A stretch of 64,000 bases of DNA from Bacteroidaceae bacterium (GTDB taxonomy: Bacteria > Bacteroidota > Bacteroidia > Bacteroidales > Bacteroidaceae): NCBI GenBank assembly GCA_017560125.1, contig JAFYOS010000018.1, positions 248,001-312,000 of the forward strand, written 5' to 3'. The position numbers were made by a program, and so were the translations under genes. Below the pieces are notes generated by a model. It saw nothing but the letters and a program-made list of their open reading frames with translations, ran no database searches and was not told the DNA's origin. Position 1 is the stretch's first letter. Every line of letters starts with the position of its first letter. This document shows, piece by piece, positions 35,797 to 44,241 of this stretch.

Positions 35797-37570
35797 TGTA
35801 AATCTGTTCAATTACTCGCGTCGAAAGAGCGTTGCCGTTAAGGTTGGCAACCTGATGCTGGGTGGCGACAATCCTGTGCGAGTGCAGTCGATGACAAATA
35901 CCTCGACGATGGACACCGAGGGAAGTGTGGCCCAGATAATGCGCATTGTGGAGCGCGGTGGCGAGCTTGTGCGCCTTACCACACAGGGCAGTCGCGAGGC
36001 TATGAACCTTGCTGCCATAAAGGCTGCTGCCACAGCAGCCGGTTGCGGTGTGCCACTTGTGGCCGATGTTCACTTTAATGCCTCTGTAGCCGATGTTGCT
36101 GCGCAATATGCCGACAAGGTGCGTGTGAACCCCGGCAACTATGTCGATACGGCTCGTACATTCAAGCATATTGAATATACCGACGAGGAGTATGCCCAGG
36201 AACTAGAACGCCTTGGTGAGCGCTTTTCGGCCTTCATTGCCTTGTGTAAAAAGGAGGGTAAGGCTATTCGCGTGGGTGTGAATCATGGCTCGTTGTCCGA
36301 TAGAATAATGAGCCGCTATGGCGATACCCCCGAGGGTGTGGTGGAGTCGTGCATGGAATTTCTTAGGATATGCAAGCGCGAGAATTTCGACAACGTGGTG
36401 GTATCTATCAAGACGAGCAACACGCCGGTGATGGTTACCACGGTGCGCCTGCTGAACAGCGTGATGGCTTCCGAGGGTATATTCTATCCCTTGCATCTTG
36501 GTGTTACCGAGGCCGGCGATGCCGAGGATGGTCGCATAAAGAGCGCGGTGGGCATTGGTGCCTTGTTAGCCGATGGTATCGGCGACACGGTGCGCGTGTC
36601 GCTTGCCGAGGCTCCCGAGAACGAGATTCCTGTTGCAAAGGAGCTTGTCGATTATATATCGTCGCGTGCAGGGCACAATCCTGTGCAGGGCGAGGTGGCC
36701 GCTTCGTTCGATTATATCAATCCCAAGCGCAGGGCTACGCGTGGCGTGCTCGGCGTGGGCGATGGCAGGGTGCCTGTGGTTGTTTGCGCTCCCGTGGAGT
36801 GTGCGAACCCCGACCTTGCTCCCGATTTCGTAGCCCAGGATGGTGCGCTATCTGCCGCGTCGTCGCTCTATCGTCTTGTGGAGCCCGACGCGCTTGATGG
36901 GGTTGCTGCCGATGAGAAGTTTTTCTTGCAGTTGAACTGCGGCGATGTGTCGGCAGCACTGCTCGAACGCATAAAATCGTTGCCAGGTTGTGTGGTGGTG
37001 GCATATAGCAACCATGCGAACCCTGTTGGCGAAATACGTGCTTTGGTGCACAGGTTTATTAACGATGGTATCACTGCACCTGTTATTGTTCGTCGCGCCT
37101 ATGCCGAGGCTTCGGTGGAGTCGTTGCGCATAAAGGCTGCCGCCGATCTTGGTGTGCTTCTTATCGATGGCCTTGCCGACGGTGTGTGGATAGAGAATCC
37201 CGCATTGCCCGCAAGCGATATAAATGCTATTGCATTCGGCATTTTGCAGGCTACACGCAGCCGCATAAGCAAGACCGAATATATTGCCTGTCCCGGATGC
37301 GGACGCACCATGTACGACCTGCAGGGCACGCTTGCCAAGATAAAGGCTGCCACAGGGCATCTGAAGGGCCTGAAGATAGGCGTTATGGGATGCATCGTGA
37401 ATGGTCCCGGCGAGATGGCCGATGCCGACTATGGCTATGTGGGTGCGGCTCGCGGCAAGGTGAGCCTCTATCGCAAAAAGGAGTGCGTAGAGAAGAATAT
37501 CCCCGAGGATGAGGCTATATCCCGATTGCTCGAACTGATAGAAAATGACAAAAACGAGTTGCAAGGTTAA
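35777..37570 (+). CDS. ispG: 4-hydroxy-3-methylbut-2-enyl diphosphate synthase (long form)
   Basis: 597 residues. Catalyses the reductive ring opening of MEcPP in the MEP isoprenoid pathway with a [4Fe-4S] cluster. An N-terminal TIM barrel (RRKSVAVKVGNLMLGG... to about 290) and the C-terminal reductase-like domain are separated by the extra domain found in plants, Chlamydia and Bacteroidetes, hence the length against about 370 residues in E. coli. Cluster ligands are Cys505, Cys508, Cys539 and probably Glu546 (CPGCG...GCIVNGPGE). The last codons lie inside a 42-bp palindromic terminator. Confidence 0.96.
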   Translation: MSTKQIDVNLFNYSRRKSVAVKVGNLMLGGDNPVRVQSMTNTSTMDTEGSVAQIMRIVERGGELVRLTTQGSREAMNLAAIKAAATAAGCGVPLVADVHFNASVADVAAQYADKVRVNPGNYVDTARTFKHIEYTDEEYAQELERLGERFSAFIALCKKEGKAIRVGVNHGSLSDRIMSRYGDTPEGVVESCMEFLRICKRENFDNVVVSIKTSNTPVMVTTVRLLNSVMASEGIFYPLHLGVTEAGDAEDGRIKSAVGIGALLADGIGDTVRVSLAEAPENEIPVAKELVDYISSRAGHNPVQGEVAASFDYINPKRRATRGVLGVGDGRVPVVVCAPVECANPDLAPDFVAQDGALSAASSLYRLVEPDALDGVAADEKFFLQLNCGDVSAALLERIKSLPGCVVVAYSNHANPVGEIRALVHRFINDGITAPVIVRRAYAEASVESLRIKAAADLGVLLIDGLADGVWIENPALPASDINAIAFGILQATRSRISKTEYIACPGCGRTMYDLQGTLAKIKAATGHLKGLKIGVMGCIVNGPGEMADADYGYVGAARGKVSLYRKKECVEKNIPEDEAISRLLELIENDKNELQG

Positions 37571-37589
37571 CCTTGCAACTCGTTTTTGT
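37548..37589. terminator. Perfect 42-bp palindromic bidirectional terminator
   Basis: Two 21-base arms meeting at GGTTAACC with no spacer, A5 and T5 near the ends. The left arm encodes the last residues and stop of ispG. It serves ispG from the left and the plsC-like gene (stop 18 bases to the right) from the other side. Confidence 0.92.
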
Positions 37590-37607
37590 ATGCGGTGTGC
37601 GCTGTTG

Positions 37608-38333
37608 TTACTCTTCGCCCAATGCCTTGGCGATGGCTGCGCGCGATTCTGTCATCAGATACTCTACATTCTCCTTGCCTTTGCCAATGGGGGCAATAGG
37701 TTTCATGATGGTCATTTTCAGCGGTGTCCAGTTCATGAACCATGCCTTGGGAGGCAATAGGTCGTATGAGCCTTCGATGGCTACGGGCACTACGGGCACC
37801 TGTGTCATGTCGGCAATGACGAAAGCTCCCTTCTTGAACTCGCCCAGGCGGCCTGTGCGTGTGCGTGTACCCTCGGCAAAGACACCCATTGATGTGCCGC
37901 CTCTCAGGATTCTTACGGCTTTTACAAATACCTCTTTTTGGGGCTGCGAACGGTTAACGAATATGTGACCGGTGTCGTAGCAACCGCGACCGATGAAGGG
38001 TGCCTTGCGAAGCGAGTCCTTAATCATCCATTTGAAGTTGCGGCCAATGTAACCGAACATCATGAATACATCCCATGAGCCCTGATGGTTGGCTATGAAT
38101 ATGTAGTTCTGATTGGGGTCGAGGTTCTCGCGTCCCTCTATCTTGATGGGGAGCAAGAATAGTCGTACCATTATCTTGGCCCATATTGCGGCAGGGAAGT
38201 AGTCGCCTCTTTTTACGGGAATGTACTTACCGAAAAGGCTGATTGAAAGACCTGCGAACATTGTTACGATTCCTGCCACCGGCCATGCAACGAGCTGGTA
38301 TAGCAGATAGAAAGGACGTAAAATCTTTTTCAT
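37608..38333 (-). CDS. plsC: 1-acyl-sn-glycerol-3-phosphate acyltransferase
   Basis: 241 residues. Acylates lysophosphatidic acid to phosphatidic acid at the inner membrane. One N-terminal hydrophobic segment (about residues 8-34), the catalytic HxxxxD motif at His83-Asp88 (NHQGSWDVF), and the substrate motif FAEGTRTRTGRLGEFKKG (about 152-169) followed by PVVPVAIEGS. Length and motifs are typical. Apparently monocistronic, with a -7 box upstream. Confidence 0.92.
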   Translation of the reverse strand: MKKILRPFYLLYQLVAWPVAGIVTMFAGLSISLFGKYIPVKRGDYFPAAIWAKIMVRLFLLPIKIEGRENLDPNQNYIFIANHQGSWDVFMMFGYIGRNFKWMIKDSLRKAPFIGRGCYDTGHIFVNRSQPQKEVFVKAVRILRGGTSMGVFAEGTRTRTGRLGEFKKGAFVIADMTQVPVVPVAIEGSYDLLPPKAWFMNWTPLKMTIMKPIAPIGKGKENVEYLMTESRAAIAKALGEE

Positions 38334-38373
38334 TTGTATCTGTTTTTGTTGTTTATGGTTTATGTTGTAAAGG

Positions 38374-38381
38374 CAAATTTA
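38374..38381 (-). promoter_or_regulatory. -7 box of the plsC-like gene
   Basis: TAAATTTG on the minus strand, 40 bases upstream of the ATG, fits TAnnTTTG. No -33 box seen. Confidence 0.5.
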
Positions 38382-38456
38382 TCGATTTTTTTATAATAAT
38401 AGCCTTGCCGGGTCACTTTTTTCGCTGTTTGGTGGGCGAATGGGTGTCGGTTGCGG

Positions 38457-39233
38457 CTACTTTTTCTCGGTGCTTGCCTGTATCTTCTCCTTGAATAGTT
38501 TCCAGTCGTTTGGCGTCAGTTTTTCCAATGTGGCCTTGGCCGCCTTCTGCTGGCTTTCGCGCTTCGAGAATCCTTCGCCCTTGCCATAGGCCTCGTCGCA
38601 GATGCGCACTTCGCTTATGAATAGCTGGCCGTGCGAATTGTTTCGCTCCTCGATAAGAATGAAATCCACGGGCACGTGGTTCTTCTGCGACAGCTCTATC
38701 AGGCGGCTTTTGTAGTTGACGTCCGATTTTGCTATGCTGTTCACGTTCACTATCTTATCGAATACGCGCTGGGTGAGGAACTGCTTGCAGCTGTTGTAGC
38801 CCTTGTCTATGTATATGGCTCCGACGAATGCTTCGAATGCGTTTCCGTAGATGTGGCTGTTGTGCTGACGGCCTGTGTTGTGCGATATCACAAGCTTGTC
38901 GAGGCCGAGCTCTATGGCCACCTTGTTCAGCGTTTCGCGGCACACAAGGTTGCTGCGCGTTTTTGTGAGGAAGCCTTCGCGCTCCTTCTTGTAACGCGAG
39001 TAGAGCAGGTCGGATACTACGGCGTCGATAATGGCGTCGCCAAGGAATTCGAGGCGCTCGTTGCACATGGCGGCCTTTTGAGCGGCACCTGCCGTGTGCG
39101 AGCTGTGCGTGAGTGCAGTGGTGTAGGGCTGCAAATCGCCGGGGATGAATCCCAAAATATTGTATAATATACGACAAGACTCCTTGTCCTTGCGGAAAAG
39201 GAGTCTTAGTTCGTTATGTAGTTTCTGTAACAC
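38457..39233 (-). CDS. rnc: Ribonuclease III
   Basis: 258 residues. Double-strand-specific endonuclease for rRNA and mRNA processing. The RNase III signature NERLEFLGDAIID at residues 58-70 carries Glu62 and Asp66; Glu134 lies in NAFEAFVGAIYID. A double-stranded RNA-binding domain occupies about 173-243 (YKSRLIELSQKNH..., GFSKRESQQKAAKATLEKL). Third gene of the acpP-fabF-rnc operon, 9 bases behind fabF, an order seen in many bacteria. Confidence 0.96.
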   Translation of the reverse strand: MLQKLHNELRLLFRKDKESCRILYNILGFIPGDLQPYTTALTHSSHTAGAAQKAAMCNERLEFLGDAIIDAVVSDLLYSRYKKEREGFLTKTRSNLVCRETLNKVAIELGLDKLVISHNTGRQHNSHIYGNAFEAFVGAIYIDKGYNSCKQFLTQRVFDKIVNVNSIAKSDVNYKSRLIELSQKNHVPVDFILIEERNNSHGQLFISEVRICDEAYGKGEGFSKRESQQKAAKATLEKLTPNDWKLFKEKIQASTEKK

Positions 39234-39242
39234 TTACGTATT

Positions 39243-40499
39243 TTATATTTTTTTGAATGCAATACTTGTGTTGTGTCCTCCAAAACCGAATGTGTTGGAG
39301 ATAGCTGCATTGACTACTCTCTCCTGTGCCTTGTTGAAGGTGAAGTTCAAGTTGTAGTCAATCTTCTCGTCTTCGTCGCCATCGGTGTGGTTTATAGTGG
39401 GAGGTACAATATCGTTTTTCACGCTGAGCACGGTGAGGATAGCCTCCAATGCTCCGGCGCCACCAAGCAAGTGTCCGGTCATCGATTTTGTTGAGCTGAT
39501 GTTCAGCTTGTATGCATGGTCGCCGAATACGGTCTTGATGGCCGATACTTCGGCAATGTCACCTGCATATGTCGATGTGCCGTGTGTGTTGATGTAGTCG
39601 ATATCTTCGGGTTTCAAGCCAGCCTCGTCGAGGGCATACTGCATTACTTTGGCTGCGCCTTCGCCGTTGGGCAGGGGCGCTGTCATGTGGTATGCATCGG
39701 CCGAAAGACCTGTTCCGGCAATCTCGGCATATATTTTTGCTCCACGAGCAACTGCGTGCTCATATTCCTCGAGAACTAGGCAAGCACCGCCTTCGCCCAT
39801 CACAAAGCCGTCGCGGCTCTTGCTGAAGGGACGTGATGCAGTCTCGTACTCGTCGTTTCTTGTTGACAATGCGTGCATTGAATTGAAACCACCTATACCT
39901 ACGGAACAGATGGCTGCTTCCGAACCTCCAGCAAGCATCACATCGGCTCTGCCCAAACGAATCTGGTCAAATGCGTCAATGATGGCATTCGATGAAGAAG
40001 CGCATGCCGATGTTGTCACGTAGTTGGGGCCTTTGAGGCCATATTTTATCGACAACATACCGCATGTCATGTCGGTAATCATTTTGGTGATGAGGAAGGG
40101 CGAAAAACGGGGGCCATTCTCCCTGTTAAGGACGAAAGGACCGAATTCCTGCTCGAAAGCGCGTATTCCACCAACGCCTTCACCATAGATTACTCCGAAA
40201 CGCTCGAGATTCTCTTTTTCGAGGTCTATACCACAATCCTCCATAGCCTCCATTGCTGCGGCTATTCCGTAATGGGTGTGGGTATCTACTTTGCGTACCT
40301 CTTTCTTATCCAAATATTTTGTTGCGTCAAAATCCTTAACCTCACATGCAAATGTAGATTTGAATAATGCCGCATCAAAATGGGTAATAGGTCTGGCACC
40401 GCTCACGCCTGCTTTTGCATTCTCCCACATGGTGGGAACATCGTTTCCGATGGGCGAAACAGCACCAAGGCCTGTTACAACAACTCTTCTAAGTTTCAT
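39243..40499 (-). CDS. fabF: Beta-ketoacyl-ACP synthase II
   Basis: 418 residues, standard length. Condenses malonyl-ACP with acyl-ACP in fatty acid elongation. Catalytic triad Cys166 (TTSACASSS), His306 (NTHGTST) and His343 (SMTGHLLGGAG), with Lys338 before it. Thiolase fold starts MKLRRVVVTGLGAVSPIGND. It lies 35 bases downstream of acpP, which supplies the carrier protein. Confidence 0.97.
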   Translation of the reverse strand: MKLRRVVVTGLGAVSPIGNDVPTMWENAKAGVSGARPITHFDAALFKSTFACEVKDFDATKYLDKKEVRKVDTHTHYGIAAAMEAMEDCGIDLEKENLERFGVIYGEGVGGIRAFEQEFGPFVLNRENGPRFSPFLITKMITDMTCGMLSIKYGLKGPNYVTTSACASSSNAIIDAFDQIRLGRADVMLAGGSEAAICSVGIGGFNSMHALSTRNDEYETASRPFSKSRDGFVMGEGGACLVLEEYEHAVARGAKIYAEIAGTGLSADAYHMTAPLPNGEGAAKVMQYALDEAGLKPEDIDYINTHGTSTYAGDIAEVSAIKTVFGDHAYKLNISSTKSMTGHLLGGAGALEAILTVLSVKNDIVPPTINHTDGDEDEKIDYNLNFTFNKAQERVVNAAISNTFGFGGHNTSIAFKKI

Positions 40500-40534
40500 T
40501 AACGAAACGTAAGAATTAAACGATAAGTAGTTGC

Positions 40535-40777
40535 TTACTTCTTAGCAACCTCTTCTTCTACAAATCTGATAGCGTCGCCTACTGTAGAGATTTTCTCTGC
40601 GAGGTCATCGGGAATTGAAATTCCGAACTCATCCTCAATCTCCATGATAAGTTCTACTGTATCCAAAGAATCTGCGCCGAGGTCGTTTGTGAAGCTTGCC
40701 TCGCTTGTTACCATAGACTCTTCAACACCGAATTTCTCAACGATGATGCTCTTTACTCTTGATTCAATTTCTGACAT
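40535..40777 (-). CDS. acpP: Acyl carrier protein
   Basis: 80 residues, acidic, four-helix carrier. The phosphopantetheine attachment site is Ser37 in [10 protein letters not shown]. It carries the growing acyl chain in fatty acid synthesis. First gene of the acpP-fabF-rnc operon, with a good promoter. Confidence 0.97.
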   Translation of the reverse strand: MSEIESRVKSIIVEKFGVEESMVTSEASFTNDLGADSLDTVELIMEIEDEFGISIPDDLAEKISTVGDAIRFVEEEVAKK

Positions 40778-40806
40778 AGTTATCTGTTTTTTGAAAGTTT
40801 ACGTTG

Positions 40807-40838
40807 CAAAAGTATTATAATTTTCCTAATTTGCCAAG
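40807..40838 (-). promoter_or_regulatory. Promoter of acpP-fabF-rnc
   Basis: On the minus strand CTTG, 20 bases, TACTTTTG; one mismatch in the -33 box. The -7 box lies 30 bases upstream of the acpP ATG. Confidence 0.72.
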
Positions 40839-40855
40839 AAAAGATAAAAAAAAAC

Positions 40856-40907
40856 GCAATAGCACTGCACAATCATCTCTTTTTGTGCAAAAAAGACTGC
40901 TTATTGC
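40856..40907 (-). terminator. Terminator of pdxB
   Basis: Outer stem GCAATA/TATTGC plus GCA/TGC with one bulge, inner stem TGCAC/GTGCA, then on the minus strand G followed by nine T. It begins directly at the pdxB stop and insulates pdxB from acpP. Confidence 0.82.
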
Positions 40908-40908
40908 T

Positions 40909-41952
40909 CTATTTTATTGATATTTGGTATGCCGAGGGCTCGCGACGGAAGCAATAATTGTTCCTGAGCTCTTCGAAAAGCTCCGGCGATTGCTTCAATT
41001 TTGCCGTGTCGTCGGCGGGGTCGTATATGCTCAGCAGTGCTTTTCCCATGCTCTCTTCCTCTACCAATGGGTTTTCGGGGCTGGGCAGCGGCTCAATGGG
41101 TAGTGGCTCGCTGTAGTCTGTGAAGTCGGCGAAGCGTTCAAGCACTATGCGTGTGGCGTTGTGCTTGCCCTCGGCCGAGTAGCCGGCTATGTGCGGGGTG
41201 GCTATGAACGATGCGTCGAGCAGTTCAGGGGCAATATCGGGTTCGTTCTCCCACACATCCATGACAATATCTTTCACCTTGCCGCTGTTGTATGCCGCCA
41301 TCAGCGCCTTGTTGTCAGCTACAGGGCCGCGCGATGCGTTTATGAAAAGGGGCTTGCGCTGCAGTGCGTCGAAGAACTGCTTGTCGGCTAGGTGGTAGCT
41401 TGCATGCTCGCCATCGTAGGTGAGGGTGGGATGGAATGTGATGATGTCGCACTCCTGGGCTATCTCGTTAAGCGATACGAAGCCCTTCGCACCTGCCGCT
41501 TCGCGGGGAGGATCGTTCAGCAGCACTTTCATGCCGGCCTCTCGGGCCCATGCGGCTACGCGCGAGCCTATCTCGCCAACGCCCACTATACCCAGCGTCA
41601 TTCCGTCGGCGGGCTGTTGCTGCTTTTCGCACCATTTATATATGGCCGATTGTATGTATTGTACCACTCCGCCGGCGTTGCAACCGGGGGCGCTGGTCCA
41701 GTATATTCCCTTCTCTTTGCAATATTGGGCGTCTATATGGTCGTATCCGATGGTTGCCGTGCCTATGAATCGCACTTCGCTGTCGTCGAGCAGGGCACCG
41801 TTGCACATGGTGCGGGTGCGTACGAAGAGCGCTCCGGCGTCCTTTACATCGGCAGCCGAAATAAGGTTTCCGGCCTTGGCGGTTACGGTGTGCCCCATTG
41901 CTTCGAGGGCTTTTTGTATGTATGGGATTTTTTCGTCGATTACAATTTTCAT
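40909..41952 (-). CDS. pdxB: Erythronate-4-phosphate dehydrogenase
   Basis: 347 residues. NAD-dependent D-2-hydroxyacid dehydrogenase family enzyme of the DXP-independent branch of pyridoxal phosphate synthesis. Features: MKIVIDEKIPYIQ N-terminus, Rossmann motif LGIVGVGEIGSRVAAWA (about residues 122-138), active-site region INASRGPVADNKAL and ATPHIAGYSAEGK. The C-terminal PdxB dimerisation domain is shortened against E. coli (378 residues), as in other Bacteroidetes. Divergently transcribed from the DUF4254 gene. Confidence 0.9.
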   Translation of the reverse strand: MKIVIDEKIPYIQKALEAMGHTVTAKAGNLISAADVKDAGALFVRTRTMCNGALLDDSEVRFIGTATIGYDHIDAQYCKEKGIYWTSAPGCNAGGVVQYIQSAIYKWCEKQQQPADGMTLGIVGVGEIGSRVAAWAREAGMKVLLNDPPREAAGAKGFVSLNEIAQECDIITFHPTLTYDGEHASYHLADKQFFDALQRKPLFINASRGPVADNKALMAAYNSGKVKDIVMDVWENEPDIAPELLDASFIATPHIAGYSAEGKHNATRIVLERFADFTDYSEPLPIEPLPSPENPLVEEESMGKALLSIYDPADDTAKLKQSPELFEELRNNYCFRREPSAYQISIK

Positions 41953-41998
41953 GTTCTTTGATATTTCAAAAACATTGGAAATGTTTGCTATTTCGGAA

Positions 41999-42006
41999 CA
42001 AAGATA
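41999..42006 (-). promoter_or_regulatory. -7 box of pdxB
   Basis: TATCTTTG on the minus strand, 46 bases upstream of the pdxB ATG; the -33 position is not recognisable. It lies back to back with the DUF4254 promoter. Confidence 0.58.
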
Positions 42007-42024
42007 ATTAGTTTTACAAAAAAT

Positions 42025-42056
42025 ATTGCTAAAGTCGTAAAGTTTAATTAGCTTTG
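42025..42056 (+). promoter_or_regulatory. Promoter of DUF4254-GT9
   Basis: ATTG, 20 bases, TAGCTTTG. Transcription would start near 42062, which rules out the in-frame ATG at 42054 as a start. Confidence 0.72.
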
Positions 42057-42077
42057 TATGATAATAAAAACAACAAA

Positions 42078-42686
42078 ATGGTTTTACCTATGAAAACATT
42101 CACACAATTAAGCTGGCCCATCTTCAATGAGGCTATTCTCGATTATCATAAGACAGACAATGTAGATACCCCCATACAGAACCCCTATCCCGTAAAGAGT
42201 ATTGAGTACTACCTCTATCTCAAATGCTGGATTGACACCGTGCAGTGGCATTTCGAGGATATTATCCGTGATCCCGAAATTGACCCCGCAGATGCTCTTG
42301 TGTTGAAACGTCGCATCGACAAATCCAACCAGGATAGAACCGACCTTGTGGAGCTCATCGACAGCTATTTCCTTGATATGAACAAGGACGTTGTTCCCGC
42401 CGAGAATGCTACCATCAACACCGAGAGCCCCGCATGGGCTATCGATCGTTACTCTATCCTTGCTCTCAAGATTTATCACATGCAGGAGGAGGTTAACCGT
42501 GGTAACACAAAGTGCGAGGCTAAGCTTGCTGTGCTTCTCGAGCAGAAGAAGGACCTTACAACAGCTATCGACGAGCTGCTCGCCGACATTGCTGCCGGTC
42601 GCAAGTATATGAAGGTGTATCGTCAGATGAAGATGTACAACGATCCTTCGCTCAACCCCGTACTCTATGGAGCAGGTAAAAAATAA
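42078..42686 (+). CDS. DUF4254 protein
   Basis: 202 residues from the ATG at 42078; the ATG at 42090 (MKTFTQLSWPIFNEAI) is an equally plausible start and aligns better with a compact N-terminus. No signal peptide or membrane segment; mostly helical and charged, with RIDKSNQDRTDLVELID and ILALKIYHMQEEV segments. DUF4254 proteins of Bacteroidetes are regularly encoded beside a family 9 glycosyltransferase, as here (20-base overlap), which suggests a partner role in lipopolysaccharide synthesis. Biochemical function unknown. Confidence 0.82.
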   Translation: MVLPMKTFTQLSWPIFNEAILDYHKTDNVDTPIQNPYPVKSIEYYLYLKCWIDTVQWHFEDIIRDPEIDPADALVLKRRIDKSNQDRTDLVELIDSYFLDMNKDVVPAENATINTESPAWAIDRYSILALKIYHMQEEVNRGNTKCEAKLAVLLEQKKDLTTAIDELLADIAAGRKYMKVYRQMKMYNDPSLNPVLYGAGKK

Positions 42687-43719
42687 TAAAAGCCCCGAGC
42701 GAATTTTAGTAACACGTTTTTCGGCCGTAGGCGATATAGCAATGACCATTCCGTTGCTCTATTCGCTTGCCGAGTCGTACCCCGACAAGCAGTTCATCCT
42801 TGTGAGTCGCGAGCGCTTCGGGCGTTTCCTGGTGAATGCTCCGGCCAATCTTCTTTTCGAGGGGGTGAACCTGGACGACTATAAAGGGCTTGCCGGTCTT
42901 TATCGCCTTAAAAAGAGGTTGATGAAGTATCGCCCCGACGCCATTGCCGACCTGCACGATGTGCTGCGCACAAAGATATTGCGCTTCTATCTTGCTCTTA
43001 GTGGTGTCAAGTGCGTGTCGCAGCAGAAGGGGCGTGGCGAAAAGAGGGTTCTTGTGCGTCAGGGTAGCGAGAAGCGACAGCTGAAGAGCACATTCGAGCG
43101 CTATCGCGAGGTTTTTGTGAAGCTGGGGCTCGATTTCACCCCCGATTTCGTTTCGCTTTACGGCGCCGGCAAGGGCGACCTTGCTGTGCTTGGCGATGTG
43201 GTGCCGGCCAAGGGCGATGATAAATGGGTGGGCATTGCTCCCTTTGCTCGTCATGGCGGTAAGATATATCCTGCCGAGCGCCTCGAGAAGGTGGTGGCTC
43301 TGCTCTCGGCGCAACCGTCGTTGAAGCTTTTCTGCTTCGGTAATGGAAAAGAGGAAGAGGCTGTGGTGAATGCTTGGTGTGCCAAGTATCCCAATGTTTC
43401 CTCTTTTATCGGTAAGAGCGATTTCAGTGGCGAATTGGCGCTTATAAGCAATCTCGACCTCATGCTGAGCATGGACTCGGCCAATATGCATATAGCATCG
43501 CTCGTCAACACCCCTGTGGTGTCGGTGTGGGGCGCAACCTCGCCGCTTGCAGGCTTCCTTGGATGGAGACAGCAGAGCGACGACTGTGTGCAGTTGCCGT
43601 TGGAGTGCCGTCCCTGCTCGGTCTTCGGCGATAAGCCTTGCCGCAGTGGCGATTATCGCTGCATGCAGATTGAGCCGCAGGTGGTGGTTGATAAAATTCT
43701 CAGTAAATTGGACCGCTGA
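42667..43719 (+). CDS. Glycosyltransferase family 9 (heptosyltransferase-like)
   Basis: 350 residues. The N-terminus ILVTRFSAVGDIAMTIPLL is the typical GT9/ADP-heptose:LPS heptosyltransferase opening; the C-terminal nucleotide-sugar domain shows VGIAPFARHGGKIYPAERL, the DSANMHIASLVNTPVVSVWGATSP motif and a late cysteine cluster (CRPCSVFGDKPC...CM) also present in WaaF-like enzymes. Probably adds a sugar to the LPS core on the cytoplasmic side. Starts inside the end of the DUF4254 gene, so translation is likely coupled. Acceptor and donor are not determinable. Confidence 0.88.
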   Translation: MEQVKNNKSPERILVTRFSAVGDIAMTIPLLYSLAESYPDKQFILVSRERFGRFLVNAPANLLFEGVNLDDYKGLAGLYRLKKRLMKYRPDAIADLHDVLRTKILRFYLALSGVKCVSQQKGRGEKRVLVRQGSEKRQLKSTFERYREVFVKLGLDFTPDFVSLYGAGKGDLAVLGDVVPAKGDDKWVGIAPFARHGGKIYPAERLEKVVALLSAQPSLKLFCFGNGKEEEAVVNAWCAKYPNVSSFIGKSDFSGELALISNLDLMLSMDSANMHIASLVNTPVVSVWGATSPLAGFLGWRQQSDDCVQLPLECRPCSVFGDKPCRSGDYRCMQIEPQVVVDKILSKLDR

Positions 43720-43742
43720 TATTCCTTATTTATATAATATAA

Positions 43743-43774
43743 ACGGTTCCGAGTCTGTTACGATTCGGAACCGT
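43743..43774. terminator. Terminator between GT9 and folB
   Basis: 13-bp stem with one G-T pair, 6-base loop, then CTTTTTTT on the plus strand. It sits 24 bases after GT9 and 6 bases from the stop of the convergent folB, so it probably serves both. Confidence 0.87.
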
Positions 43775-43780
43775 CTTTTT

Positions 43781-44149
43781 TTATCGTTCGGCTGTTATTC
43801 TTACAGCGCAGCTTGCTCTGTCGGCGCCTATTGGCGGTGTGTCCTTGGTCAACGATATCTCTATATGGGTTATTTCGGTTGTTTCGTTGAATATTCTTGT
43901 CAGTATGCGCCCGCACACATGTTCAAGCAGTTTCGACGGGGTTTTCATCTCCTCGCATACGATGTCGTAGATGCTGGCGTAGTTTACCGTGGAGTCGAGC
44001 TCGTCGTTTTTTATGCTTTCGTGCTTCGATACGGTGGCCGAAAGGTCTATGGTGTACCATGCGCCCACGACGTTCTCCTGTGGTATTACGCCGTGATATG
44101 CATACAGATGTATGTTGCGCAGTTCTATGTTGTATTCTGTTATTTTCAT
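43781..44149 (-). CDS. folB: Dihydroneopterin aldolase
   Basis: 122 residues, usual FolB length. Converts 7,8-dihydroneopterin to 6-hydroxymethyl-dihydropterin and glycolaldehyde in folate synthesis. Starts ITEYNIELRNIHLYAYHGVIPQE, the conserved LYAYHG segment, with VNYASIYDIV, LLEHVCGRI (catalytic region Glu) and the terminal PPIGADRASCAVRI. Monocistronic in this window. Confidence 0.93.
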   Translation of the reverse strand: MKITEYNIELRNIHLYAYHGVIPQENVVGAWYTIDLSATVSKHESIKNDELDSTVNYASIYDIVCEEMKTPSKLLEHVCGRILTRIFNETTEITHIEISLTKDTPPIGADRASCAVRITAER

Positions 44150-44165
44150 ACTTCTCTCTGAAAGT

Positions 44166-44209
44166 GTAAAAGTTGAGATAACCCGATAGTCGATTATCCC
44201 AACCTTTAC
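44166..44209 (-). terminator. Terminator of the class II RNR gene
   Basis: 16-bp stem as minus-strand RNA (two G-U pairs, which appear as mismatches on the plus strand), 12-base loop, tail TTTTACACTTTC. It starts 32 bases after the RNR stop. Confidence 0.72.
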
Positions 44210-44241
44210 GAATTTATATAGTGTTTACTGCTTGTTTGTGA

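Noticed and set aside
42054-42077. Earlier ATG for the DUF4254 gene
   Set aside because: It lies on or before the predicted transcription start, partly inside the -7 box.
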